From Betaproteobacteria bacterium (GTDB lineage: Bacteria > Pseudomonadota > Gammaproteobacteria > Burkholderiales > Burkholderiaceae): DNA of 40,577 nt. Both the position numbers and the translations under genes were made by a program. The notes under the pieces are model-generated. The model searched no databases. It saw nothing but the letters and a program-made list of their open reading frames with translations, and had not been told where the DNA came from. Positions within the stretch are counted from its first letter, which is position 1, and each line of letters starts with the position of its first letter. The stretch lies in NCBI GenBank assembly GCA_009921765.1, contig RFXC01000011.1:1-40577 (forward strand). Reading direction: 5' to 3'. Of this stretch, positions 16,305 through 24,110 are shown piece after piece.

Positions 16305-17675
16305 ATGACTGACGCTGTTGCCCAGACATCGCCCGACTACCTCGAACGGCTCGCGCGCTTCGTCGGCAGCACCCGCGCCGAGGACATTCCCGCAAGGGTG
16401 CTGGATCGGGCCCGACTGATCCTGGTTGATACCCTTGGCGTCATCGCTGCGGGCATGCGTACGCCAGAGCTTGTCGCCTTCTCGGACGCGCAGCTCGCAG
16501 CCAGCGCTCCCGGAAAAGCGTGGGTGATCGGGCGCGGCCGTCGCGCCAACCCGCAGGACGCAGCGCTCCTCAACGGGGTAGCCGGTGCATGGCACGACTT
16601 TGACGAAGGCAACACACTCGCAAACGGTCACCCGGGCATACAGGTGCTGCCCACTGCACTGGCAATCGGCCAGGAGCGGGAACTGCCCGGCCGGGAGGTG
16701 CTCGCCGCGTTCGCGCTTGCCTACGAAGTCGTGGCCCGGATCGGCATGGCCACGAAGGTCAAGCTGATCGTGAACCCCCATGGCACCTTCGGCGTCGTGG
16801 GCGCAGCACTGGTCGCAGCCCGGCTCTCCGGCTATCCGGTGGAACGCATGCGTGCGCTCGCAAGCCTCGCGGCCTCCACCTGCATGGCGACCAACCGCCA
16901 CACCATGTTGGACGGGGCTACAGTAAGAAACTGGTATGCGGGCCACAGCAGCCTGATGGGACAAATGGCTGTTCGCCTTGCCTCGGCTGGCGTCACCGGC
17001 CCCTCGGATGGCGTGAACACCACCTTCAGCCTGGTGCTGGGCGATGGTTTCGACCGCGATGCCGCCGTGGCCGGATTGGGTGAACAGTGGCTGCTGCCCG
17101 ATGGCTATCTGAAGCTCTACCCCACCGCACGCTATGTGCATTCGGCGATCGACGCGTGGCACGATGCCGCGAGCAAGCTGCCCCACCCTCCCTCGCCCGA
17201 CGACATCGAACGAATCGATATCCAGGCCTACCGGCTCGCGGCGTTTCTCGCCAAGCAGCATCCTTCCGATTGGTTCGGCACACGCTTTTCCGTGCCGTTC
17301 GCCGTCGCAACCCTTGCTGCGGGCGGCCGCGCCGGACTTGCGGCATTTGACAACGAAGCGGTGGCAGATCCAGCCATTCGCGGGCTCTGCGCGCGCATTC
17401 ACGTTACCGAAGAGCCGGCGTATACCGCGGCATATCCGGGCCTGCAACGCGTGAGCCTGCAGATGCGGCTTCGCGACGGTCGCGAGGTGCGGGGCGAGTG
17501 CCACATTACTTCGGGTGAGCCCAGTCGCCCAGTCAACCCCGTTGACCTTGATCGCAAGTTCGAGGATCTGACCGGGCCAATCTGGGGTGACCACCGCGCC
17601 CGACAGTTGCGAGATGCACTTCACGCAATTGATCGCTGCCCGAACGTCGCTCAGCTCGTTGCCTTCGATCCCTGA
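16305..17675 (+). CDS. MmgE/PrpD family protein
   Basis: This is a 456-residue protein of the 2-methylcitrate dehydratase/cis-aconitate decarboxylase superfamily, cytoplasmic enzymes that dehydrate or decarboxylate tricarboxylic and related acids. Family landmarks are the N-terminal helix with ARLILVDTLGVIAAG, AWHDFDEGN with the conserved acidic cluster near the active site, NPHGTFGVVGAALVAARL and LKLYPTARYVHSAIDA. The start at ATG 16305 (MTDAVAQTSPDYL) is chosen over an in-frame opening at 16203 because the latter lies inside the Bug gene. No strong ribosome-binding site is seen, so translation probably continues from the Bug gene seven bases upstream. It sits between two Bug genes. In Burkholderiales this pairing is frequent; the actual substrate cannot be told from sequence. 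Confidence 0.88.
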   Translation: MTDAVAQTSPDYLERLARFVGSTRAEDIPARVLDRARLILVDTLGVIAAGMRTPELVAFSDAQLAASAPGKAWVIGRGRRANPQDAALLNGVAGAWHDFDEGNTLANGHPGIQVLPTALAIGQERELPGREVLAAFALAYEVVARIGMATKVKLIVNPHGTFGVVGAALVAARLSGYPVERMRALASLAASTCMATNRHTMLDGATVRNWYAGHSSLMGQMAVRLASAGVTGPSDGVNTTFSLVLGDGFDRDAAVAGLGEQWLLPDGYLKLYPTARYVHSAIDAWHDAASKLPHPPSPDDIERIDIQAYRLAAFLAKQHPSDWFGTRFSVPFAVATLAAGGRAGLAAFDNEAVADPAIRGLCARIHVTEEPAYTAAYPGLQRVSLQMRLRDGREVRGECHITSGEPSRPVNPVDLDRKFEDLTGPIWGDHRARQLRDALHAIDRCPNVAQLVAFDP

Positions 17676-17702
17676 TCGTTTGTCTGTCTTCAGGAGTGCC
17701 TC

Positions 17703-18707
17703 ATGCGCTTACCGCAGTCCCCAGCCCCTCGCAACGCTCGCCGACCGCTGCTCGCTGCAGTCTTTGGCGCGCTGATCGCGATCAGCCCCACGGGGCACAC
17801 GCAGCCGACAAGCTGGCCCTCGCAACCGATCCGGTTGATCGTCTCGCAGTCCGCCGGCGGCAGTATCGATATCGCTGCGCGATTACTCGCCCAGCGCCTG
17901 GCCGAGCCCCTGGGCGTCAATGTGCTGGTCGACAACCGCCCCGGCGCCAACGGACTGATCGCGGGCGAGGCAGGCGCGCGCGCAAGCGACGGCCATACCT
18001 TCCTGATGACCTCGCCCAGCACGCTCACCATCAATCAGCACGTCTACCGGAAGCTTCCCTACGACGTGCAGCGAGACTTCACACCGGTCACCCAGACCAC
18101 CTCGATCGCCTTCATGCTGGCCGTCAATGTGGCAAGCCCATTCCGCAACACCGACGACCTGATTGCGGCCGCGCGCGCCCGCCCGGATGCGGTGCGTTAT
18201 GCATCGGCGGGCATCGGCAACCAGAGCCATCTGGCGGCTGAACTCCTGGCTGGCGCAGCCGGCGTGAAACTGCTTCATGTGCCCTACAAGGGCGAGGCTC
18301 CTGCCATCACTGATCTGGTCGGTGGTCAGGTCGATTTCATCTTCGGCACCATGCCTGCCCTGCTCGCGCAGGTTCGTGCGGGCAAGCTGCGCGCACTGGC
18401 GGTGGCCCAGCCCACCCGCGCATCGGCTGCACCCGACGTTCCCACCGCACTGGAGCAGGGCCTGCGCAACGTCGAGGTCACCGGATGGACCGGCATTGTC
18501 GCGCCGGTGGCCACCCCTGCGAGTGCAATCACCCGTCTTCACGCTGAGGTGACACGAATTTTGCAAATTGCCGAGGTGCGCGACTCGCTTGCCCGAGCAG
18601 GCGCCGAACCCGTGGGCAGCAGCCCCGAGCAGTTTGGCGCCTTTATTCGCGCCGAGACCATCAAGTGGGGTGATGCCGTGCGCCGAGCCGGCATCGTTCC
18701 AGAGTGA
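17703..18707 (+). CDS. Bug-family (TctC-type) periplasmic solute-binding protein
   Basis: This is a 334-residue receptor with a basic N-terminus (RNARRP), hydrophobic LLAAVFGALIAISPTG and probable cleavage after GHT, before QPTSWPSQ. The family features PIRLIVSQSAGGSIDIAAR, VLVDNRPGANGLIAGE, LLHVPYKGEAPAITDLVGG and SAAPDVPTALEQGL are clear. AGGAG lies just before ATG 17703. The stop codon overlaps the GTG start of the next gene, so a small one-helix protein is translated with it (see 18704-19189). This is unusual for Bug genes, which normally stand without a membrane partner. Confidence 0.92.
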   Translation: MRLPQSPAPRNARRPLLAAVFGALIAISPTGHTQPTSWPSQPIRLIVSQSAGGSIDIAARLLAQRLAEPLGVNVLVDNRPGANGLIAGEAGARASDGHTFLMTSPSTLTINQHVYRKLPYDVQRDFTPVTQTTSIAFMLAVNVASPFRNTDDLIAAARARPDAVRYASAGIGNQSHLAAELLAGAAGVKLLHVPYKGEAPAITDLVGGQVDFIFGTMPALLAQVRAGKLRALAVAQPTRASAAPDVPTALEQGLRNVEVTGWTGIVAPVATPASAITRLHAEVTRILQIAEVRDSLARAGAEPVGSSPEQFGAFIRAETIKWGDAVRRAGIVPE

Positions 18708-19189
18708 GCTCGGGCACGCTGACGGTTGGCGGCCAGACGCTGTCAACCGTTGAAATCGCCCAGCGCCGGGCCGCTGCCGAGCGCTTTATCGAGCAAAGCG
18801 GCAGCGGCACCGCAGTGCGCGCGCTCGGCGAACTGCAACGCAGCCCCGACGGCTGGTTTGACCGACTGAGGGCACTCGCCACCAGCGACACCACACTCAA
18901 GGTGGCGTTGGGCGTTTTCATGGGCGTGATTGCGGCTGAAGCTGCACTCGCGGTGCTCAGAAGCGGCGCGCTCGACCGGCTGATCGCCGAGATCGATACC
19001 ATACTCGCTGAACCGTTGAGCCCAGCATCGCCAGCCGATGCGGCGTCAGCGGGGCCCGTGCCCGAAGAGGGCCTCATCAGCTTGTTCGATACACCGATGG
19101 CCAGCGCCACACCGCCTTCGCCCACCGATCAGCTTGATGACGATCCCGATTTCGATCTGGGCTCTGTCATCGATGACCTGCTCAGCTAG
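18704..19189 (+). CDS. Hypothetical protein with one membrane segment, coupled to a Bug gene
   Basis: I do not recognise a family for this 161-residue protein. It starts at GTG 18704 in a GTGA overlap with the Bug stop codon. An amphipathic, charged N-terminal half (VEIAQRRAAAERFIEQ) leads to a hydrophobic segment at about 65-85 (LKVALGVFMGVIAAEAALAVL). A Pro/Ala/Ser-rich acidic linker follows, and the C-terminus is strongly acidic (DDDPDFDLGSVIDDLLS). This layout looks like a real protein and the codon choice matches the neighbours. It is too short for a TctA and has only one helix, whereas TctB has about four. It may be an accessory or anchoring protein for the binding protein; that is speculation. 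Confidence 0.65.
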   Translation: MSSGTLTVGGQTLSTVEIAQRRAAAERFIEQSGSGTAVRALGELQRSPDGWFDRLRALATSDTTLKVALGVFMGVIAAEAALAVLRSGALDRLIAEIDTILAEPLSPASPADAASAGPVPEEGLISLFDTPMASATPPSPTDQLDDDPDFDLGSVIDDLLS

Positions 19190-19203
19190 TCGCAGTCTGA
19201 CCT

Positions 19204-19227
19204 GACCGCGCCCGCTCAGGCGGGGTC
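19204..19227. terminator. Possible bidirectional terminator hairpin
   Basis: GACCGCGCC and GGCGGGGTC pair over nine positions with one mismatch around a six-base loop. The hairpin sits between two convergent genes and covers the last codons of the minus-strand gene. No T-run follows. Confidence 0.35.
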
Positions 19228-19905
19228 CATCCCGTGTCGGCGGTGCAGTTCAGCATGCTCGGGGTGCGCGAGGAAGGCGAGCAACTCGGCGGCCGCGTCA
19301 GGACGCTCTGAATGCGCACCGACCGCACCGCTGAACACCGTGGTGATCTGCGCGGGCGGTGGCACCAGGCCCAACACATGAATGCCCTTGAGCGAAATGA
19401 GCTCGCTCAGTTGCTGAAACCCGATCTCGACCTGTCCCTCGGCAATCAGCTTTCCAACCGGTACGCCGGGCGGTGCCTGCACGATACGGCCAGCGATCTG
19501 CGGCATGATGCCCCAGCGCTCGAACACCTTGAGAAGATGCTGCCCACTTGGGCCGGTGGAGTAGCCCACCGACTTTGCGGCAAGGACGGTACTGCGCAGC
19601 GCGGATTCCGACGTGATGTCGGGGCGCTCTGCCCCCTCGCGAACCGCAGCAGCGACCTCAGCGCGCGCGAGCGGCACCACCGTTCCCGGAACCAGATACC
19701 CGGCTTCGGCCAGGCGCGACATCACGGCGTCGGCAAGCACCACCACATCAAATGCCTCGCCTGCCTCGACACGCCTCGCTGCATCCACGCCACCCACCGC
19801 CTCCAGATCGACTGCGGCGCTACGGCGCAGGCGATACAGGCCCGCCTGCTCGGCGAGCAGGAGCCGGGTGGCCATGGAGGAGATGATGGTGAGCGCGCGG
19901 GACAT
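19216..19905 (-). CDS. ModA-like substrate-binding domain protein without signal peptide
   Basis: This is a 229-residue protein of the type 2 periplasmic-binding fold (ModA-like, SBP_bac_11 type). The central AGEAFDVVVLADAVMSRLAEAG segment and SVGYSTGPSGQHLLKVFERWGI, IAEGQVEIGFQQLSEL and VFSGAVGAHSERPDAAAELLAFL match the second-lobe layout of molybdate-binding proteins. Unlike true ModA it begins MSRALTIISSMATRLLLAEQ directly at the first strand, with no secretion signal, so it is either cytoplasmic or mis-started. No upstream start with a signal peptide is visible. Similar signal-less proteins occur in Burkholderiales near catabolic genes. No modB/modC gene is near. It diverges from the CoA-transferase gene at 20004. 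Confidence 0.75.
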   Translation of the reverse strand: MSRALTIISSMATRLLLAEQAGLYRLRRSAAVDLEAVGGVDAARRVEAGEAFDVVVLADAVMSRLAEAGYLVPGTVVPLARAEVAAAVREGAERPDITSESALRSTVLAAKSVGYSTGPSGQHLLKVFERWGIMPQIAGRIVQAPPGVPVGKLIAEGQVEIGFQQLSELISLKGIHVLGLVPPPAQITTVFSGAVGAHSERPDAAAELLAFLAHPEHAELHRRHGMDPA

Positions 19906-19969
19906 GACGAGCCTTTCGAAATCCGGACATGCCTCGACTTTACCAGCGCCGACGGTACCGCTGCGGCCC

Positions 19970-19975
19970 TACAAT
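19970..19975 (+). promoter_or_regulatory. Possible -10 element (TACAAT) before the CoA-transferase gene
   Basis: TACAAT lies 28 bases before ATG 20004 in the divergent gap shared with the ModA-like gene. The matching -35 position is GC-rich and poor. Confidence 0.35.
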
Positions 19976-20003
19976 CAGGGTTCCGATTATTTGAGGCTGC
20001 CTC

Positions 20004-21119
20004 ATGAAACTCACCGGACTGCGTGTGATCGACCTGTCGAATTTTCTCCCTGGCCCTTACCTCACGCTGGCCCTCGCCGACCATGGCGCCGATGTGATCA
20101 AGATCGAGATGCCGGGCGAGGGTGATCCCGCCAGGCATATCGGGTTGCGCGATGGCGAGCACACCGTCATGTTCAGAAACATCAATCGCGGCAAGAAAAG
20201 CATCGCCCTGGATCTCAAGAATCCGGCCGACCGCGATGCGCTGCTCGCGCTCTGCGACACCGCCGATGTCTTCATCGAAACCTTCCGGCCCGGGGTGGTT
20301 GATCGGCTGGGTCTCGATTACGCCACCATTGCCGCGCGCAATCCCCGCATCGTTTACTGCTCCATCTCCGCATTCGGGCAGACCGGCAGATGGCGCGACC
20401 GCCCTGCCCATGACCTTGCAACCGAAGCCATGGCCGGCGCCTCCAGCATTACCACCGGCGAAGACGGCAAGCCGGCCATTCCAGGGGTCGCGATCGCCGA
20501 TATCGTGGGCGGCCTGCACGGACTGGCAGGTGTGCTGATGGCGCTCTACCGTCGCACGGTAAGCGGCCAGGGCGACTATGTCGACATCTCCATGCTCGAC
20601 TCTGTCGTTTCGGCCTGCGTCAATGTGGTGGGGCCCACCTTCGCCGAGGGCCGTCAGCCGGTGAACCAGCATGAGCGCACCACGGGCGGATCGGCGTTCT
20701 ACCGCTTCTACGAGTGCGGCGATGGCCGTCGGCTCACGCTGGCAGGCCAGGAGCCCAAATTTGTTCGCGCGCTGCTCGGCTACCTGAAGCGCGACGACCT
20801 GGTGCCCCTGGTGCTGAAGGGCCCCGGCCCCCACCAGCAGCCGGTCATGGCGTTTTTGGCAGAGGCGTTTCGAGCGCGCACGCTTGCCGAGTGGGAACCC
20901 ATCCTCGATTCGCTGGACCTCTGCTGGGGGCCGGTGCGTACCCTGCCCGAGGCGTTCGCCGACCCCAACCTCGTGGAGCGCGGCATGCTGCTTCATGATC
21001 CGGCAGGCCGCCCGCATATCGGCTCGCCGATCCACTTCAGGAATGAGCCTGCACGCATCGGCTTCGACGTGCCCGCGCTGTCCCAGCACAAGGACGCACT
21101 GCTCGGCCCGGGGCACTGA
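20004..21119 (+). CDS. Family III CoA-transferase (CaiB/BaiF)
   Basis: This 371-residue cytoplasmic enzyme moves CoA between an acyl-CoA and a free carboxylic acid, without ATP, through a covalent aspartyl intermediate. The N-terminal LTGLRVIDLSNFLPGPYLT and GADVIKIEMPGEGDPAR stretches are typical. The likely catalytic Asp is residue 166 (AIADIVGG), near Asp169 of formyl-CoA transferase. GKGDY-type text appears as SGQGDYVDISMLDS. The acceptor acid is unknown. The convergent enoyl-CoA hydratase-like gene ends 33 bases downstream on the other strand, and a second CoA-transferase lies at 27156, so the region seems built for activating and processing carboxylates. Confidence 0.93.
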   Translation: MKLTGLRVIDLSNFLPGPYLTLALADHGADVIKIEMPGEGDPARHIGLRDGEHTVMFRNINRGKKSIALDLKNPADRDALLALCDTADVFIETFRPGVVDRLGLDYATIAARNPRIVYCSISAFGQTGRWRDRPAHDLATEAMAGASSITTGEDGKPAIPGVAIADIVGGLHGLAGVLMALYRRTVSGQGDYVDISMLDSVVSACVNVVGPTFAEGRQPVNQHERTTGGSAFYRFYECGDGRRLTLAGQEPKFVRALLGYLKRDDLVPLVLKGPGPHQQPVMAFLAEAFRARTLAEWEPILDSLDLCWGPVRTLPEAFADPNLVERGMLLHDPAGRPHIGSPIHFRNEPARIGFDVPALSQHKDALLGPGH

Positions 21120-21152
21120 TCGCCGGGCGACAGACCCCAGGGGAAGCGGCCG

Positions 21153-21926
21153 TCAGCGCCCGGTCCAGCGGGCGGGCCGCTTTTCGCGAAATGCAAGCTG
21201 CCCCTCTGCCGCGTCTTCGGTGGCCGCAAGCAAGCCGATCTGGCCCTCCATGAAACGAAGGGCTTCCTCGAACGACATCGATTCGATAGCGTAGCTCGCA
21301 TATTTGCCGCGCCGGATCGCAGTCGGTGACCGGGCGGCCAGCCGCGTCACCAGGTCGTTCACGGCGGAGTCAAGTTCCTCTCGGGGCACCACGCGGTTCA
21401 CCAGGCCCAATTCGCGGGCGGTCCGCGCGTCCACCGGGTCACCGGTCAGGCAGAGCTCAAGCAGATGGCGCCGCGGCACGAGATGCTGGAGAACCGACAT
21501 GACCTGCATGGGATAGACACCGACCTTCACTTCGGGCAGGCCAAACAAGGCGTGTTCGGCTGCAACGGCAAGGTCGCACATGGCAAGCAGCCCCATGCCG
21601 CCAGCCATGCAGGTGCCGTTGATTCGCCCGACGATGGGCACGTTGCAGTCGCGCGCAAGCCGGTACATCTCAGGCATGGGGAAGCGCGGCTCGGCGTAAT
21701 CAAATTTGAATGACTGGCCGGTGGCCAGGTCAGCCCCCGCGCAAAACGCCTGATCCCCCACCGCAGTCAGCACGATCACGCGTAGCGACGGGTCATTGCG
21801 CGAACCACGAAACGACGCACTCAGCCCTTCGACCACGGCCGGGCTGATTGCGTTTCGCCGCTCGGGCCGGTTGATCGTGATGGTCATGACATCGCCGTCG
21901 CGACGAATCAGCAGGTCTTCGGACAT
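21153..21926 (-). CDS. Enoyl-CoA hydratase/isomerase family protein
   Basis: This is a 257-residue crotonase-fold protein acting on acyl-CoA thioesters in the cytoplasm. The family landmarks are RPERRNAIS, the oxyanion-hole strand QAFCAGADL (residues about 59-67), NGTCMAGGMGLLAMCD and LFGLPEVKVGVYP. Of the two hydratase glutamates, the one equal to rat Glu164 is kept (Glu132 in LPEVK). The one equal to Glu144 is replaced by Gly112, exactly 20 residues earlier as expected. It may therefore be an isomerase, hydrolase or other crotonase rather than a classical hydratase. ATG 21926 is chosen because GAGGGGGG lies just upstream and the translation begins MSEDLLIRRDGDV. A TATACT on the minus strand (21956-21951) is a good -10. 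Confidence 0.9.
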   Translation of the reverse strand: MSEDLLIRRDGDVMTITINRPERRNAISPAVVEGLSASFRGSRNDPSLRVIVLTAVGDQAFCAGADLATGQSFKFDYAEPRFPMPEMYRLARDCNVPIVGRINGTCMAGGMGLLAMCDLAVAAEHALFGLPEVKVGVYPMQVMSVLQHLVPRRHLLELCLTGDPVDARTARELGLVNRVVPREELDSAVNDLVTRLAARSPTAIRRGKYASYAIESMSFEEALRFMEGQIGLLAATEDAAEGQLAFREKRPARWTGR

Positions 21927-21950
21927 TCTGCCCCCCTCGTTGATGGCCCG

Positions 21951-21956
21951 AGTATA
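21951..21956 (-). promoter_or_regulatory. Probable -10 element (TATACT) of the crotonase-family gene
   Basis: TATACT on the minus strand lies 24 bases upstream of ATG 21926. It leaves a leader of about 18 bases that contains the G-rich ribosome-binding site. The -35 position is not well conserved. Confidence 0.45.
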
Positions 21957-22024
21957 CGCACGCGACCGTCGGCACGGCGCACGCGCTCCGGTAAGATCGA
22001 ACCACAACCAAAAGGAGACGTCTC

Positions 22025-23011
22025 ATGCCCCGTTCCCGCTCAGCCGCCAAGCGCCGCAGCACGGTCCTGGCCCTTGCCGGTATTGGTTCACTGCCGTTTA
22101 CCCAGACCGTGCGCGCCCAGTCCGAGAAGGTCACCCGATTCATTCTCCCCAATGCAACCGGGTCGGGCGTTGACACCATCACCCGTTCAGCCTCAGCCGC
22201 CCTCGGTCGCGCGCTGGGCTCGTCGGTGGTGGTCGAAAATCAGCCGGGTGCAGGCGGCATCGTTGGGCTGCAGGCGCTCTCGCGCACGGCGCCTGACGGG
22301 TATGCGCTGAGCGTGGTCTCGAACAATGTCGTGATTTTCCCAAGCGTGTACGCGAAGCTGCCCTTTGATGTGCTCGCCGACTTCGTGCCCATCACCGTCA
22401 TCGGGTATACGCCGATCGTGGTGGTGGCCAGCAACAAGGTGCCGGCAAACGGTTCCCGGCAGTTCATCGAATGGCTGAAATCGCGAAATGGCGAGGCCAC
22501 CGTTGCCTCTGCCGGCGCTGGCACCATCATTCATCTGGCCAACGAGATGTTCCTGAATGAATCCGGCACCCGCGCCCGGGCTGTGCACTACAAGGGCGTA
22601 GGTCCCATGCTCACCGACCTGCTGGGTGGCCATATCGACTTCTGCACCGCGGCGCTCCCAAGTGTTCAGGGCCACCTCAGGAACGGGCTCATCAAGGCGG
22701 TCGGCATCGGTACCGAAAAGCGGGTGGAGGCCGCCCCCGATATCCCCACCTTCGCCGAACAGGGCTTGCCCTCCTACATTGTCGAGGCGTGGTTTGGCGT
22801 GCTGGGGCCAAAGGGAATGAGCGAGGCTGACGTCAACCGGGTGCACAAGGCTTTCGTCACCGCTTTTTCCGAGCCCGAGGTGAAGGCCGCAATGGCCAAA
22901 GGGGGCAATGTCATCAACGTTCGCACCCCCGAGTTCGCCAAGCAGTATTTTGCGAGCGAAACCCGAAAATATGCCGACCTGGTGCAACGCGCCGGCATCG
23001 AGAAGCAATAA
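22025..23011 (+). CDS. Bug-family (TctC-type) periplasmic solute-binding protein
   Basis: This is a 328-residue receptor. The leader carries KRRSTVLALAG and ends TVRA, with cleavage before QSEKVTR; the paired arginines are weakly Tat-like, but Sec export is also possible. The family features are RFILPNATGSGVDTITR, VVVENQPGAGGIVGLQ, TAPDGYA, HYKGVGPMLTDLLGG and AAPDIPTFAEQGLPSYIVEAW. The usual HVPYKG loop is shortened to AVHYKG. AAGGAG stands eight bases before ATG 22025. It diverges from the crotonase-family gene and lies 74 bases before the TAXI binding-protein gene. Confidence 0.92.
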   Translation: MPRSRSAAKRRSTVLALAGIGSLPFTQTVRAQSEKVTRFILPNATGSGVDTITRSASAALGRALGSSVVVENQPGAGGIVGLQALSRTAPDGYALSVVSNNVVIFPSVYAKLPFDVLADFVPITVIGYTPIVVVASNKVPANGSRQFIEWLKSRNGEATVASAGAGTIIHLANEMFLNESGTRARAVHYKGVGPMLTDLLGGHIDFCTAALPSVQGHLRNGLIKAVGIGTEKRVEAAPDIPTFAEQGLPSYIVEAWFGVLGPKGMSEADVNRVHKAFVTAFSEPEVKAAMAKGGNVINVRTPEFAKQYFASETRKYADLVQRAGIEKQ

Positions 23012-23085
23012 GCCCCTGCAGCCGCTGCCCTCCAGTGGCCTCTGGCATACTCGATTCAGACAGCATCACAAACAAGGAGACACGC

Positions 23086-24048
23086 ATGATCACAAGAATG
23101 GCCAAGCTCGGCATGGCTGCGCTCGCCCTCGGACTCGCTTCACTCAGCAGCGCCCAGAATCTGTCCATCGGCACCGGTGGCACCGGCGGGGTCTACTACC
23201 CTCTTGGCGGAGGCCTCGCGGCAGCGCTATCCAAATATGTGTCCGGCATGCAGGCCACAGCGGAAGTCACGGGCGGATCAGTCGCCAATCTTCAGTTGAT
23301 CGGCACCGGTAAGCCCTATATCGGTTTCACCATGGCAGACGCCACGCTTGACGCGCTGAAGGGAGACGACAAATTCAAGGGCAAGCCCGTCCCGGTCCGG
23401 ACCCTTCTCGTGCTTTACCCAAATCGCATGCACGTGGTCACGGTCGAGGGCACGGGCATCACCAAAATGTCGGATCTCAAGGGTAGGCGCGTCTCGACCG
23501 GCTCGGGCGGCAGCGCGACCGAGGTCATGGCGTTTCGCCTGATCGAGGCGGCAGGCCTGGACAAGGACCGCGACTTGAAGCGGGAACGCCTTGGCGTGGC
23601 GGAATCAGTCGCCGCCCTGAAGGACCGAAAAATCGACGCGTTCTTCTGGGTGGGCGGACTGCCCACCGGAGCCGTCTCCGATCTCGCCAACACGCCCGGC
23701 ACCAAGATAAAGATGATCGACCACGCCGATCTTGTCGACAAAATGAACCAGAAATACGGCAACCTCTACGTGAGCGACACCATCTCAAAGTCGGTCTACA
23801 AGGGAATGGAAACCGACAACCGCCAGGCAAGCGTCATGAACCTGCTGGTCGCTCACCGCGACCTTGACGAGCAGACAGCGTTTCGTATCGTTCAAACCAT
23901 CTTCGACAAGCGCGAAGACCTGATCCGCGCCCACAAAGAGGCCGAGAACATCGTCCTCGAAAACCAGCGCGGCGAGGCGTCCCCTGTGCCCTGGCATCCG
24001 GGTGCGGTGAAGTTTCTCGCCACCAAGGGTCAGAAAATCGCACAGTAG
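23086..24048 (+). CDS. TAXI-family TRAP transporter solute-binding protein
   Basis: This periplasmic receptor of 320 residues belongs to the TAXI class of TRAP transporters. The signal peptide is followed by LSSA with cleavage before QNLSIGTGGTGGVYYPLGG; the GTGGTGGVYYPLGG block is the hallmark of the class. Other features are ALKDRKIDAFFWVGGLPTGAV and the late WHPGAVKFL. ATG 23086 is supported by AAGGAGA at about 23075-23081; an in-frame ATG 51 bases upstream is not a plausible signal-peptide start. TAXI systems take up glutamate or other dicarboxylates, with many unknown. The permease follows 62 bases on, separated by a hairpin. Confidence 0.94.
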   Translation: MITRMAKLGMAALALGLASLSSAQNLSIGTGGTGGVYYPLGGGLAAALSKYVSGMQATAEVTGGSVANLQLIGTGKPYIGFTMADATLDALKGDDKFKGKPVPVRTLLVLYPNRMHVVTVEGTGITKMSDLKGRRVSTGSGGSATEVMAFRLIEAAGLDKDRDLKRERLGVAESVAALKDRKIDAFFWVGGLPTGAVSDLANTPGTKIKMIDHADLVDKMNQKYGNLYVSDTISKSVYKGMETDNRQASVMNLLVAHRDLDEQTAFRIVQTIFDKREDLIRAHKEAENIVLENQRGEASPVPWHPGAVKFLATKGQKIAQ

Positions 24049-24057
24049 CCTCGTCCC

Positions 24058-24082
24058 GGCGTTATCCGTAGGGGATAGCGCC
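24058..24082 (+). other. Hairpin between TAXI binding-protein and permease genes
   Basis: GGCGTTATCC pairs with GGATAGCGCC over ten positions (one T-G wobble) around a five-base loop. There is no T-run. Such stems between binding-protein and permease genes often protect the 3' end of the upstream message and let the receptor be made in excess. Confidence 0.55.
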
Positions 24083-24110
24083 GCGTCGTTGACACCAAGC
24101 CGCAGACGCC

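Noticed and set aside
15993..17624. 543-codon open frame on the minus strand
   Set aside because: It is antisense to the Bug and MmgE/PrpD genes and shows no recognisable domain.
19722..21116. 464-codon open frame on the minus strand
   Set aside because: It is antisense to the CoA-transferase gene and spans its promoter; no domain is recognisable.
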